The notes under the pieces are model-generated. The model saw only the letters and a list, made by a program, of their open reading frames with translations. It was not told where the DNA came from and did not search any database. The position numbers were made by a program, and so were the translations under genes. A stretch of DNA of 64,000 nt from Streptomyces sp. NBC_01381 (GTDB lineage Bacteria > Actinomycetota > Actinomycetes > Streptomycetales > Streptomycetaceae), in assembly GCF_026340305.1 (NCBI RefSeq), contig NZ_JAPEPI010000001.1, positions 3,224,001 through 3,288,000 of the forward strand. Reading direction: 5' to 3'. Within the stretch, counting starts at the first letter, position 1, and every line of letters begins with the position of its first letter. This document shows, in pieces, positions 9,729 through 17,070 of the stretch.

Positions 9729-11854
9729 GCGGCTTTGCCGACCTCGATCCCGTCCTGGCCCATCACATCGTCAACTCCCTGGGCTGGCGCGGACTGCGCC
9801 CCCTGCAGGAAGCGGCGATCGGCCCCGTCATGGCCGGCGAGGATGCAGTGCTACTGGCACCGACGGCCGGTGGCAAGACAGAGGCAGCCAGTTTTCCGCT
9901 GCTGTCGAGAATGACGGCCGAGCACTGGACCGGGACTTCGCTGCTGTACGTGTGCCCGCTCAAAGCCCTGCTCAACAACCTGCTGCCACGGCTCGAAACG
10001 TACAGCGGGTGGCTGGGGCGCTCGGCGGCCCTGTGGCACGGTGATGTGACGGCCTCGAGAAGGAAACGAATCCTGGCTGAGCGGCCGGACATCCTGCTGA
10101 CCACACCGGAGTCACTGGAGGCAATGCTGGTCAGCGCGCATACCGACCACAAGACATTCTTTGCGGGGCTGCGCGCCGTTGTCGTCGACGAGGTCCATGC
10201 CTTTGCCGGTGATGACCGGGGCTGGCATCTGCTCGCCGTACTCGAACGACTGCAGAAGACCGTCGGGCGTCCGGTACAGCGCGTCGGCCTTTCTGCGACG
10301 GTGGGCAACCCGGCCGAACTGCTGTACTGGCTCCAGGGTGCGGCAGCCGGACAACGGCCGTCACGGGTCGTTGCTCCGCATCTTGACGAAGCCCCTGTAC
10401 AGCCGAGTGCGGCAACGCCCATCGCCGATATCCAGCTCGATTACGTCGGTTCGGTCGAAAACGCTGCCACCGTCATCGCTTCCCTCCACCGTGGTGAGAA
10501 GCGCCTCGTCTTCTGTGAGTCGCGGCGGTTGGTCGAGGAGCTGGGCGAGAAGTTGCGTCTGAGAGGTGTTGCGACGTATCTCTCGCATGCCTCGCTTTCG
10601 GTGGACGAGCGGCGGCGTGCAGAGGAAGCGTTCGCTGAGGCCCGCGACTGTGTCATCGTCTCGACGAGCACGCTTGAACTAGGTATTGACGTGGGCGACT
10701 TGGATCGGGTGATCCAGCTCGATGCGCCCGCCACCGTGGCCTCCTTCCTGCAGCGCCTGGGACGTACAGGGCGCAGGGCGGACACCATGCGCAACTGCCT
10801 GTTCCTGGCGTTGAGTCGGGATGGGCTACTGGCTGCGGCTGCGCTCCTGCTGCAGTGGTCGAAGGGCTGGGTGGAACCGGTCACGGCTCCGCCCGATCCG
10901 CGGCACATCGTGGCCCAGCAGATCATCGCCCTCTGTCTGCAAGAGCATCAGGTGGGTGATCAGCTCTGGGCGGAGTGGTGGAACGGATTCGGCCCCTTTG
11001 CAGGGTCAGCCGCCGAGCCGATCGTGCGGCACCTTGTCAGCGAGGGGTATCTGGATCAGGACTCCGGCATGCTGTTCATCGGCCCCGAAGCTGAGCGCCG
11101 ATTCGGGCACCGGCATTTCATGGGACTCACCGCGGTGTTCACTGCCCCACCTCAGTTCACGGTGATGCAGGGCCGCACCGAGATCGGCAGGACTGACCCG
11201 GACCTGCTGACCGAGAACATCGAGGGACCGCGCAAGCTGCTTCTGGCAGGCCGGAGTTGGCTGGTCACCTATATCGACTGGCAGCGGAAGCGCTGCTTCG
11301 TGGAGCCGGTCGAGGGGGGAGGCAAAGCCAAGTGGAGCGGATTCGGATTCGAGCGGGTGACGTCCTTCGAGCTGACCCGAGCCGTACGTGAGGTCCTGCT
11401 TGGGACGGACCCGGATGTGGTGCTCACCAAGCGTGCCGATGCGGCTCTTGCAGAGGCAAGAGAGCACTTCTTGGACCACGTGCATCCTGGTGGCACGCTG
11501 GTCATCCGTGGTTCTGCGGGCTACCTGCAGTGGTGGACCTGGGCGGGACATCGAGCCAATGCCACGCTCGCGGCGTCCCTCGGAGCCATTGCTTCTCCTG
11601 CACAACGTGCCAACGACTGCTGGATTCGGTTGAGGGAAGACATCAACCCACAAACTTGGAAGCAGGCCGTTGCAGATGCACTGCAGCAGCTCTGCCTCCC
11701 TGCTGTCGATGAACGTGCTGTAAAGGGACTCAAGTTTGCCGAAGCACTGCCACAGCGTCTCGCCCAAGCGACTCTCGCTGCACGGTTCGCCGACTTGGAG
11801 GGTGCACATGCTGTCCTCGAGGCGCCTGCGAGGTTTGTCGTCGATTCTGGTTGA
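9725..11854 (+). CDS. brxHI: BREX helicase BrxHI (Lhr-like DEAD/DEAH)
   Basis: A 709-aa superfamily 2 helicase. LAPTAGGKTEAA (about residues 40-51) is Walker A; VVVDEVHAF (about 151-159) is motif II; VGLSATVGNP is motif III. The C-terminal RecA lobe carries STSTLELGIDVGDLD and QRLGRTGRR (motifs V and VI). The arrangement resembles Lhr-type helicases, as reported for BrxHI of type 2 BREX. The GTG start overlaps the brxD stop. It is the last gene of the operon; the next feature is on the opposite strand. No truncation is seen. Confidence 0.88.
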   Translation: MSGFADLDPVLAHHIVNSLGWRGLRPLQEAAIGPVMAGEDAVLLAPTAGGKTEAASFPLLSRMTAEHWTGTSLLYVCPLKALLNNLLPRLETYSGWLGRSAALWHGDVTASRRKRILAERPDILLTTPESLEAMLVSAHTDHKTFFAGLRAVVVDEVHAFAGDDRGWHLLAVLERLQKTVGRPVQRVGLSATVGNPAELLYWLQGAAAGQRPSRVVAPHLDEAPVQPSAATPIADIQLDYVGSVENAATVIASLHRGEKRLVFCESRRLVEELGEKLRLRGVATYLSHASLSVDERRRAEEAFAEARDCVIVSTSTLELGIDVGDLDRVIQLDAPATVASFLQRLGRTGRRADTMRNCLFLALSRDGLLAAAALLLQWSKGWVEPVTAPPDPRHIVAQQIIALCLQEHQVGDQLWAEWWNGFGPFAGSAAEPIVRHLVSEGYLDQDSGMLFIGPEAERRFGHRHFMGLTAVFTAPPQFTVMQGRTEIGRTDPDLLTENIEGPRKLLLAGRSWLVTYIDWQRKRCFVEPVEGGGKAKWSGFGFERVTSFELTRAVREVLLGTDPDVVLTKRADAALAEAREHFLDHVHPGGTLVIRGSAGYLQWWTWAGHRANATLAASLGAIASPAQRANDCWIRLREDINPQTWKQAVADALQQLCLPAVDERAVKGLKFAEALPQRLAQATLAARFADLEGAHAVLEAPARFVVDSG

Positions 11855-12041
11855 GGCTTGCATTGGCTCTTGAGGAGCGTTACGCCGCGGTCGGCGTCGC
11901 GACAGGACACCCGCCGAAATTACCCCGTGGGGTGAAGGCCGATCACCTTCCATTCTCAGCACTATGACGGGGGCTCGCCCCCGAACCGGCTATTGCTTCC
12001 ACTGGAAGAGCACTGCGGTCGCGTTGGGAATCGGGCGCGTG

Positions 12042-12500
12042 TCACGCATGCAGGTGGGCGAGCAGATCGTCACCCGCCGGGTACGGGCGCTCTACGGGGA
12101 GGAGGTCCTCGGCGGTCGCGAGATCGTTCTCGGGTACGAGGGCGTGGACCCGGTGGGCCAGGTCGGTAACGTCCGTGATCGACACCGTCCACTCGTCCGC
12201 ATAGCGTCGTGCCGCGTCGCCCGCGAGGCCCAGCTGCAGCGAGCGGTGCGGGAGAGGGGCGAGGTGGAGATCGCGCTCCGGGTCCCACTGGACCCGGGTG
12301 GGCGCCTGCTTCAAGTCACGCTTCCAGGCGCCGGCGTCGGCATGCACCCCGTGCACGTAGTGCGAGAGGCAGGCGTGACGCAGGGCCCATTCGAAGCCCT
12401 CGCGGGTGATCTCGACGGCAAGGACGGTCTGCTGGTCCTCCTTGGTGGCCCAGCCGCAGCGGTACATCATCCAGAGGAAGGACGGCTTGATCCAGGTCAA
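12042..12500 (-). pseudogene. DUF4291 3' fragment, copy 1
   Basis: About 150 residues matching the C-terminal three quarters of DUF4291 proteins, beginning TWIKPSFLWMMYRCGW and ending at a normal C-terminus (AGDDLLAHLHA). The expected N-terminal 59 residues (IRAxxTD...YQAY...RDRM) are absent; that part lies 23 kb away at 35897-36082. The only start near the junction is TTG. Upstream sequence up to the junction resembles that of copy 2 (AAAGGxCTATGAACAA read on the minus strand), so this is a recombination junction, not random decay. It differs from copy 2 at about 21 of 150 residues, so the two are alleles of different origin and not a recent duplication. The function of DUF4291 is unknown to me. 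Confidence 0.8.
12484..12499. other. attL-like site 1 for the serine integrase
   Basis: GGCTTGATCCAGGTCA matches the 16-bp core at 16917-16932 and 35907-35922 except for one base (G for C at position 12). On its right is GCATTGTTCATAGCCCTTTC, close to the right arm of the 16917 site and to the inverted left arm at the integrase end (CTCATAGCC followed by a T-run). On its left is DUF4291 coding sequence. It therefore looks like the left junction of an integration event by this integrase or a relative. Confidence 0.7.
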
Positions 12501-12757
12501 GCATTGTTCATAGCCCTTTCCGTGGCTGGCACGCCATGAGCAGATTTGACGGACCGAGGGCGACCACTCGGGCGGGCCGTGTGCCGCCCCCTCAGTTGCC
12601 TCCAGCGAGTTGACCTGCAGCGTTGGATCTCCACCCAGCCTTTGACGAATGCATATGCGTGGCGGCAGTTGCTGGATAGAGTCGTCTCGTCACAGTTGGT
12701 TGTGGGGACAACCGAAGTGTCTTCCGGCTGCCAACGTCCTGGGGAGGGCCTGCAGCA

Positions 12758-14818
12758 ATGAGTCGTCGTTCTACCGGACTTGTCGGCGCGTGGGCTGAGG
12801 TGCAACGACAGCAGCAGCGCCAGTCGGCAGCCGAGGCCAGACAGCGGAGACAAGAAGCTCAGCAAGCACGGGCGTACCAGCGCCGAGCTGCCCAAAGCCA
12901 CCGCGAGTACAGGCAGGCAGACGCGCTGCGCCGCACGGAGGATCTGGACGCAGAGGTAGCGGCACTGCAAAGCCTTCTCGCTTCAGGTTGCGACGCTCCG
13001 GCTTTCAGGGTGTCCTCACTCATACGAGCCGAGGATGTTCAGCCCTTCGCTCCAGGTCAGTTGGCGCAGCCGGTGCCCATGCCGGATGCCAGTCAGTACC
13101 AAGCCCAGGGTAGCTGGACTGCGAGTCGCCGGGCTCATGCGCAGGCCGATGCGCGGGCGCGTTTCGAGCGGGACCTGCAGGCTGCACAAGCAGCGGAGTC
13201 TCACCGCCAACAGCAACTGGCTTCGTATCAGCGTGAGTACCGACAGTGGGTCGACTCCCAGCTGGCCGCGGTACGTGAGCACAACGCCGGCGTGGTCGCG
13301 ATATCAGAAGGCGTGAGGCGCCGAGATCCCGACTCCGCGGTCGAGTACTTCTCAGCTGCGCTCTACTCCTCAACGGCGTGGCCTGATGGCTTCCCGCGAC
13401 AGATAGCGGCAGCGTACGACTCCGCCGCCCGACAGCTGGTGCTCGACTGGGAGTTACCTGCCTACGACATCGTCCCTGCGATCAAGTCCGTTCGGTACAT
13501 GTACGGGACCGACCAGGACAAGGAGACCCCCCGACCGGAAAGTCAGCGTCGGGCCCTGTACAAGGAGGTTCTCGCGCAGTGCATGTTGCTTGTCCTGCAC
13601 GAGCTCTTCGCCGCGGACGAACAGGGGGCGGTGGAGTCCGTGGCCCTGAACGGGTTCGTCGATGGACATGACCCCACGACGGGTCGACCGGGCCACATCT
13701 TCCTTGCGACGGTCATGGCCTCACGCTCCTCGTTCCGTGACCTGCACTTGGCACAGGTGGATGCAGGCAGTTGCCTGGCCGGCGCCCTGAGAGGGCAGCT
13801 CTCGACCAGGCCGGACCAGCTCACACCGGTACGGCCGAGCCGTCGGCCACAAGACGTGGGAAATCGCGTTGTCGCCCACGGCAGCGATGAAGAACCGGAC
13901 CTGTACGACATGGATCCGGTGGAATTCGAGAATCTCGTGGCAGATCTCTTCCGCGCCATGGGGATGCAGGCAGTGACGACCCAGCGCTCTAGCGATGGAG
14001 GTGTGGACGTCGACGCGCTGGATCCGACACCGATCCGAGGCGGCAAGATCGTCGTACAGGTGAAGCGCTATCGCAACACGGTGCCGCCCACTGCCGTGCG
14101 TGACTTGTACGGGACCGCGCAGGGCGCCGGCGCCAACAAGGGCGTCCTGGTGACGACGTCTGGGTTCGGACCCGGCTCTCATACCTTCGCCAACGGCAAG
14201 CCGCTGGAACTCATCTCGGGCACGGAACTCGTCGACCTGCTCCATCGTCACGGACTGCGCGGACGATTAGGAGAGGGCGGTCGCCAAGCCTCACCGCAGC
14301 CGACCCCTTCAGACCCGAACACACGGCTCCCCGACGACTACAACGTCCTGGGAATGTCGTGGACCGGAAGCGTTGCCTTGGACGTGTGCGCACTTGTCTG
14401 CCGTGGCAATCGCGTCCTCAGCGACGATCACTTCGTCTTCTTCAACAATCCACAGACTCCCGACGGCTCCGTACGCGCCCTTCCCGCGGAGGCGCCTGAC
14501 AAGGCTGCGATCTGCGTCGCCTTCGACGGGCTGCCGGTGGAGGCTGATCGGTTCGTGCTGGTGGCGGCCATCGATCCGGAGGTCAACCCGGATGCGGATC
14601 TCTCCGGTTTCACAGATGCCTGCATCCGGCTGCTCGATCCGGCGATGTCGGAGCTGGGACGGCTTGAGGTCTCTGACGGCCGACCGCTCGAAACCGCCTT
14701 GGTACTCGGGTCCTTCCGCCGAAGGGCAAGCGGAGACTGGGAGTTCGTCCTTGGCGGCAAGGGCTACAAGGGCGGCCTGGAGGAACTCGTTCAGGATTAC
14801 GGCATCGATGTGGAGTAG
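12758..14818 (+). CDS. Mrr-like restriction endonuclease fused to TerD domain
   Basis: A 686-aa multidomain protein. Residues 1-190 are Gln/Ala/Arg-rich and probably coiled coil. Residues about 190-350 form an uncharacterised domain with a conserved-looking LHELFAADEQGAVESVALNG strand. Residues 385-505 are an Mrr-type endonuclease domain, with VEFE early, GVDVDA (Asp about 417) and VVQVKRY (Gln 434, Lys 436) giving the D...QxK active site. Residues about 530-686 match TerD (GMSWTG, a D-x-C-A strand, then FVFFNN and PDGSV), a Ca2+-binding fold of tellurite and phage resistance loci. The ATG at 12758 follows GGGGAGGG. It is probably a DNA-cleaving defence effector. It lies alone on the plus strand between two attL-like junctions. 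Confidence 0.8.
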   Translation: MSRRSTGLVGAWAEVQRQQQRQSAAEARQRRQEAQQARAYQRRAAQSHREYRQADALRRTEDLDAEVAALQSLLASGCDAPAFRVSSLIRAEDVQPFAPGQLAQPVPMPDASQYQAQGSWTASRRAHAQADARARFERDLQAAQAAESHRQQQLASYQREYRQWVDSQLAAVREHNAGVVAISEGVRRRDPDSAVEYFSAALYSSTAWPDGFPRQIAAAYDSAARQLVLDWELPAYDIVPAIKSVRYMYGTDQDKETPRPESQRRALYKEVLAQCMLLVLHELFAADEQGAVESVALNGFVDGHDPTTGRPGHIFLATVMASRSSFRDLHLAQVDAGSCLAGALRGQLSTRPDQLTPVRPSRRPQDVGNRVVAHGSDEEPDLYDMDPVEFENLVADLFRAMGMQAVTTQRSSDGGVDVDALDPTPIRGGKIVVQVKRYRNTVPPTAVRDLYGTAQGAGANKGVLVTTSGFGPGSHTFANGKPLELISGTELVDLLHRHGLRGRLGEGGRQASPQPTPSDPNTRLPDDYNVLGMSWTGSVALDVCALVCRGNRVLSDDHFVFFNNPQTPDGSVRALPAEAPDKAAICVAFDGLPVEADRFVLVAAIDPEVNPDADLSGFTDACIRLLDPAMSELGRLEVSDGRPLETALVLGSFRRRASGDWEFVLGGKGYKGGLEELVQDYGIDVE

Positions 14819-14888
14819 ATCGACCTGGGTGTGGCCGGTCGTACGCGACTGAAATGGGCTCAGGGTGCGGCGTCGGCTACGGCTCTGC

Positions 14889-15680
14889 TCAGGCGAAGGG
14901 GTCGTACGGCTCAGGCCAGGCGAGCGCCTTCGCGAAGGCGTTCCGGACAGTGTCGAGGCACTCCTCCGCGGGAGGGAGATGGCTCGTCTGGTGGGCGAGT
15001 TGGGGCTCCCACTCCATGTCCGGCAGCGCGCTGAACATGTGCGGTGCGGGAGCTGTGCCGGTCGCCGTGCGCACGAGTTCCGCCGCGTCGGTGCTGATGG
15101 AGCCCGACCGTGCCAGAGCCGCCAGGTCGAAGAGGTCGCGTGGTGCGTGGCGGTCGCAGTACGCGGATACTTTCATGGCGACGAACGCCGCCAACGTCGG
15201 AACCCTCAGTGTGGCGGGGCCCGGGACGTCGCGATAGCGCAGTTCGACACTGCGCTGCTCGGTGGGCCAGCGCTTCCATTCCGAGTGGCCGGTGTTCGTG
15301 TCGAGGAGCTGGACGCGCAGACGCAGACCGTCGCCGGTCACCAGTTGGGCGGGATCCACCCCACGGACGCCGGAGAGCGCGGGCTCCCACCGCGAACGCG
15401 GGAACTCACGTCGAAGCAAGCGGGGGATACGGGAGTCGAGGGCATCGGCAACCGCCGGGCGGTCGTCCGTGTACAGATCGATGTCCTCGGACAGCCGACC
15501 GCCGGACGCCGCCGTCGTGAGGTGCGTACGCGAGAGGGCCGTACCTCCGAAGAACACCACCGGCAGATCCAGCGAGGCAAGCGCCCGCAGCACGTGACTG
15601 ATCAGGTGATCGCGCCGCACCTGCTGCTCGGCGGCGCCGTACTCCGCGCCGATGCGCGCGAGATCACTCCGGTTCAGCAT
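14889..15680 (-). CDS. AbiEii-type nucleotidyltransferase toxin
   Basis: A 263-aa protein of the AbiEii/AbiGii (DUF1814) family, the toxin of type IV-like AbiE abortive infection systems. Visible are GGTAL (45-49), R51, and SEDID (64-68), the metal-binding NTase motif, then a KVSAYCDRHAPRDLFDLAAL stretch typical of the family's C-terminal half. Such enzymes transfer nucleotides to tRNA or other acceptors and arrest growth when released from control. Its ATG lies 17 nt inside the end of the upstream antitoxin gene, so the pair is translationally coupled. Confidence 0.85.
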   Translation of the reverse strand: MLNRSDLARIGAEYGAAEQQVRRDHLISHVLRALASLDLPVVFFGGTALSRTHLTTAASGGRLSEDIDLYTDDRPAVADALDSRIPRLLRREFPRSRWEPALSGVRGVDPAQLVTGDGLRLRVQLLDTNTGHSEWKRWPTEQRSVELRYRDVPGPATLRVPTLAAFVAMKVSAYCDRHAPRDLFDLAALARSGSISTDAAELVRTATGTAPAPHMFSALPDMEWEPQLAHQTSHLPPAEECLDTVRNAFAKALAWPEPYDPFA

Positions 15681-16323
15681 CCGAGTCCCCCTCGATCAGT
15701 CGCCGCGCCCGCCGCAGGCCGGCTGTCTTGCGCTGCCCGGCTGCCAGTTCGGTCAGCAGGTCGGTGTCGGCGCGCAGCCAGAGCGCGCGGAGGGCTTCGG
15801 TGATGGCTTCGGCGGGCAGGCCGCCAAGTGTAGGGCGGGCCGCGAGGTCCAGCAGGGTCTGTTCAGGTGTGGTCACCCACCCGGGGACCACCTCGGTCTC
15901 GATCCGTTCCAGGTCGAGGACAGTCATGTCCCTGCGGACGAAGACGATCTGCCCGAACTCCGTCTCCAGTGAGGGGCGTTGCTTCGGCACGGCAATGAAC
16001 GTGACGGCGATCTCGCGTGGGACGGCCCCGAACTGGCGTGCAGCCCCGATGCCCATCAGGGCGGCACCGTCCTGGCCGTAGTCGGCCTGGCCGATGCCGA
16101 GACCCACTGAGTGGAGGTCTGGACGCCAGGTGTCGTCGCCGAGATGACGGCCGGGTACGAGGAGGTAGTAGCCGGTGGCCAGGTGGCGCGCGGCCCCATT
16201 CCGGACCAGGCGCGCCATCTCGGGACGGGGATGGGTGTAGACGTCAGCGGCGTCCTTGGGGCGCAGGACGAGGTTCGTCCTGCGGGCCAGCTCGGGGGGA
16301 AGGCCGATCGCTGTCCTCTTCAT
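15664..16323 (-). CDS. AbiEi-type antitoxin / transcriptional regulator
   Basis: A protein of about 219 aa preceding and overlapping the AbiEii toxin gene. The N-terminal 60 residues (LARLVRNGAARHLATGYYLL region) look like the winged-helix domain of AbiEi antitoxins. The rest fits the antitoxin C-domain (VTFIAVP, TTPEQTLLDLAARP). The ATG at 16323 is preferred to a GTG three codons upstream. AbiEi proteins bind inverted repeats in their own promoter, and two such repeats lie directly upstream. It acts as repressor and as antidote to the toxin in abortive infection. Confidence 0.82.
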   Translation of the reverse strand: MKRTAIGLPPELARRTNLVLRPKDAADVYTHPRPEMARLVRNGAARHLATGYYLLVPGRHLGDDTWRPDLHSVGLGIGQADYGQDGAALMGIGAARQFGAVPREIAVTFIAVPKQRPSLETEFGQIVFVRRDMTVLDLERIETEVVPGWVTTPEQTLLDLAARPTLGGLPAEAITEALRALWLRADTDLLTELAAGQRKTAGLRRARRLIEGDSDAEPE

Positions 16324-16331
16324 CAGTACCA

Positions 16332-16364
16332 CCTACGTAGGGTTAAAGCCTACGCCCATCGTAG
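16332..16364 (-). promoter_or_regulatory. Probable abiE operator
   Basis: Two inverted repeats lie just upstream of the antitoxin start: CCTACGTAGG (16332-16341, perfect) and CTACG-CCCAT-CGTAG (16350-16364). All half-sites share CTACG, so they read as a two-site operator. Autoregulation by AbiEi through promoter repeats is known for the family; binding here is inferred. Confidence 0.55.
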
Positions 16365-16474
16365 TGTCTGGTGGATGTACCTGCGAGAGGAGCGGTGTGT
16401 GTGGGGGCTGGCACCGGCTGACCTGCCTGCCTGGTGATAGGTCTCGCGGTGCGCCAGGCCGCTGTTCCCCTTCG

Positions 16475-16972
16475 TCACGCACGCAGGTGAGCGAGCAGAT
16501 CGTCTCCTGCGGGGTAGGGGCGTTCCACGGGGAGGAGATTCTCGGCGGCCCCTAGGTCGTTCTCGCGTACGAGGGCGTGGACGGCCCGTGCCCGCTCGGT
16601 GATGTCAGTGATCGATACCGTCCACTCGTCCGCGTAGCACTGCGCCGCGTCACCCGCGAGGCCTAGCTGGAGGGAGCGGTGCGGGAGTGGGTTCAGGTGC
16701 AGGTCGCGTTCCGGATCCCACTGGACCCGGGTCGGAGCACGCCTCAAGTCACGCTTCCACGCGGCCTGGTCGGCGTGCACCCCGTGCGCGAAGTGCGACA
16801 GGCACGCGTGACGCAGTGCCCACTCGAAGCCCTCGCGAGTGATCTCCACCGCCAGGACCGTCTCCTGGCCCTCCTTCGTCGCCCAGCCGCAGCGGTACAT
16901 CATCCAGAGGAAGGACGGCTTGATCCACGTCAAGCCTTGTTCATAGACCTTTACGGGATCTGTGTTGGGCAC
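16475..16972 (-). pseudogene. DUF4291 3' part, copy 2, with replaced N-terminus
   Basis: A 165-aa open frame whose residues from about 15 onward (TWIKPSFLWMMYRCGW...) are DUF4291, while the first 14 (MPNTDPVKVYEQGL) are encoded by element DNA to the right of the attL junction. The natural first 59 residues are at 35897-36082; joined through the shared TWIKP codons they give about 205 aa, the usual family size. The frame stays open across the junction with an ATG, so a truncated protein may still be made, but it lacks the conserved IRAxxTD and YQAY segment. It shows more silent and coding differences from copy 1 than a recent duplication would. Confidence 0.8.
16917..16932. other. attL of the integrase element
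   Basis: GGCTTGATCCACGTCA is identical to the core at 35907-35922. The left flank is DUF4291 coding sequence. The right flank (AGCCTTGTTCATAGACCTTT) is the P' arm; its inverse, roughly CATAG-CC-TTT, occurs at the left flank of the right-hand core. The two flanks make an imperfect palindrome around the core when rejoined, as expected for the attP of a large serine integrase. Confidence 0.78.
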
Positions 16973-17070
16973 TTGTCGGCGCCTGGCTGATCACTCGCTC
17001 AGCGGGAAGTTGCCCGTGCTGCGCTGGCGGCTAGATCCGATGCAATCGGCTTTGGGCGGGACGCCGTTGG

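Noticed and set aside
14889..16323. AbiE pair as part of the BREX operon
   Set aside because: It is on the opposite strand, beyond the att-like site at 12484, with its own operator.
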